A DNA stretch of 64,000 nt. Source: Ideonella alba (GTDB lineage: Bacteria; Pseudomonadota; Gammaproteobacteria; Burkholderiales; Burkholderiaceae_C). The notes beneath the pieces are model-generated. The model was not told the origin of the DNA, did not search any database, and saw only the letters and a list, made by a program, of their open reading frames with translations. Position numbers and translations under genes: made by a program. The stretch lies in contig NZ_JAGQDF010000003.1 in the NCBI RefSeq assembly GCF_018069875.1, forward strand, positions 62,001 through 126,000. Reading direction: 5' to 3'. This document shows positions 63,411-64,000 of the stretch, one piece after another; the first letter of the stretch is position 1, and every line of letters begins with the position of its first letter.

Positions 63411-63893
63411 TCAGGCCACCGGCAGCCCGCGCTCCAGGTTCAGGCGCATGCGCTCGGCCATCACCGCGCCGCAGGCGCGCAGCAATTCCAGCGCCAGCTC
63501 GGGCTGGCGGGCCGCCATTTCCTCGAAGCGGTTGCGGGTGAGCGCCCACACCGTGACAGCGCTCATCGCCTCGACCTGGGCCATGCGCGGCGTGTCGCCG
63601 AACAGGCTGGGCTCGCCGACCACTGCGCCCGGGCGCAGGATGGCCACCGGCCGGCGCACCGGCCCGCCATCGGGCACATAGACCTGCAGCGTGCCCGATT
63701 CCAGCAGGTACAGCGCGCGGTCCATGTCCTGGTAGCGGATCACCACGTCGCCCGCGCGCAGCGTGTGCTGCTGCAGGAAGCTGCCCAGCATCCGCCATTC
63801 GTCCTTGTTGAACCGCAGCCGAAGCGCGTCATCCGCGTTCAGCGACAACACCAGTTCACTCAGCTTGTCGATGTTCACCCGAGTCTCTCCCAT
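63411..63893 (-). CDS. stand-alone cyclic-nucleotide-binding-domain protein
   Basis: A 160-residue protein consisting of one Crp-type beta-roll (about residues 28-140, with GAVVGEPSLFGDTPR in the place of the phosphate-binding cassette) and no DNA-binding domain. The cassette lacks the typical GELxxxxxxxR-A spacing in part, so ligand binding is uncertain. Such proteins regulate a partner in trans. It converges on the antiporter gene. Upstream sequence to the window end (63894-64000) shows no further gene. Confidence 0.78.
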   Translation of the reverse strand: MGETRVNIDKLSELVLSLNADDALRLRFNKDEWRMLGSFLQQHTLRAGDVVIRYQDMDRALYLLESGTLQVYVPDGGPVRRPVAILRPGAVVGEPSLFGDTPRMAQVEAMSAVTVWALTRNRFEEMAARQPELALELLRACGAVMAERMRLNLERGLPVA

Positions 63894-64000
63894 CCATGGG
63901 TCGACCCCACCCTCGCCGCGGGCCGACCGACCTGTCGATTATCCAGAGCGACGGGCCCGCGTCCATCGGCCGCGGTGCCTTCCATCCCCCCAGGTTCGCC

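Overview
The window is high-GC chromosomal DNA, almost fully coding, with many 1-4 base start/stop overlaps. Gene content (Tat-exported proteins, marC-creBCD, a kdsD-kdsC-lptC lipopolysaccharide cluster, GTP-type PEP carboxykinase, a bla/ampR pair) points to a Gram-negative betaproteobacterium, most likely Burkholderiales near Roseateles, Mitsuaria or Rubrivivax. The taxonomic call is inference. I see no rRNA, tRNA, IS element, prophage or CRISPR array.

Region 1 (1-3.5 kb): the 5' part of a secreted tannase/feruloyl-esterase family gene, a divergent Crp/Fnr-type regulator, and pckG with a clear terminator.

Region 2 (4-41 kb) is the heart of the window: a complete locus for xyloglucan, xylan side chains and xylose. 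A plus-strand operon (3998-11631) encodes GH31 alpha-xylosidase, a CE4-type deacetylase, GH9 glucanase, an AmpG-like permease and GH39 beta-xylosidase. galM faces it. A second plus operon (12832-18131) is xylFGH followed by a tryptophan-halogenase family gene. A minus-strand block of about 21 kb (39196 down to 18260) encodes a ROK regulator, xylB, xylA, a TonB-dependent receptor, GH35, GH74, GH95, two SGNH esterases, GH1, a LacI regulator, a GPH sugar permease and GH43. A second halogenase-family gene (39340-40848) is divergent from the ROK gene. Probable flow (inferred from family functions and signal peptides): GH74 and GH9 cut the polymer, the TonB receptor imports oligosaccharides, GH95, GH35, the lipoprotein esterase, GH43 and GH39 trim them in the periplasm, and the permeases and XylFGH deliver small sugars. 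GH31 and GH1 finish in the cytoplasm, and XylA/XylB feed xylulose-5-phosphate to the pentose phosphate pathway.

Two DNA motif pairs suggest the wiring. A 15-bp inverted repeat (GTTCG-N5-CGAAC) lies between galM and xylF and again inside the promoter spacer upstream of the ROK gene, so both halogenase genes may be under xylose control. A TTTA-NCGN-TAAA palindrome of LacI type lies upstream of the GH31 operon and upstream of xylA.

Region 3 (41-50 kb): a small helix-hairpin-helix protein, TPR-GGDEF diguanylate cyclase, an orphan ABC ATPase, a class A beta-lactamase with divergent AmpR-like regulator, a coupled metallophosphoesterase/CHAT-protease pair, a 2OG-Fe(II) oxygenase and a TauE/SafE-type permease.

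Region 4 (50-64 kb): an unexplained structured intergenic stretch, a GMC oxidoreductase, marC-creB-creC-creD, a BtuF-like metal/corrinoid-binding protein, a glycine-rich RRM protein, the kdsD-kdsC-lptC-SDR operon, a divergent Kef-type antiporter and a stand-alone cyclic-nucleotide-binding-domain protein.
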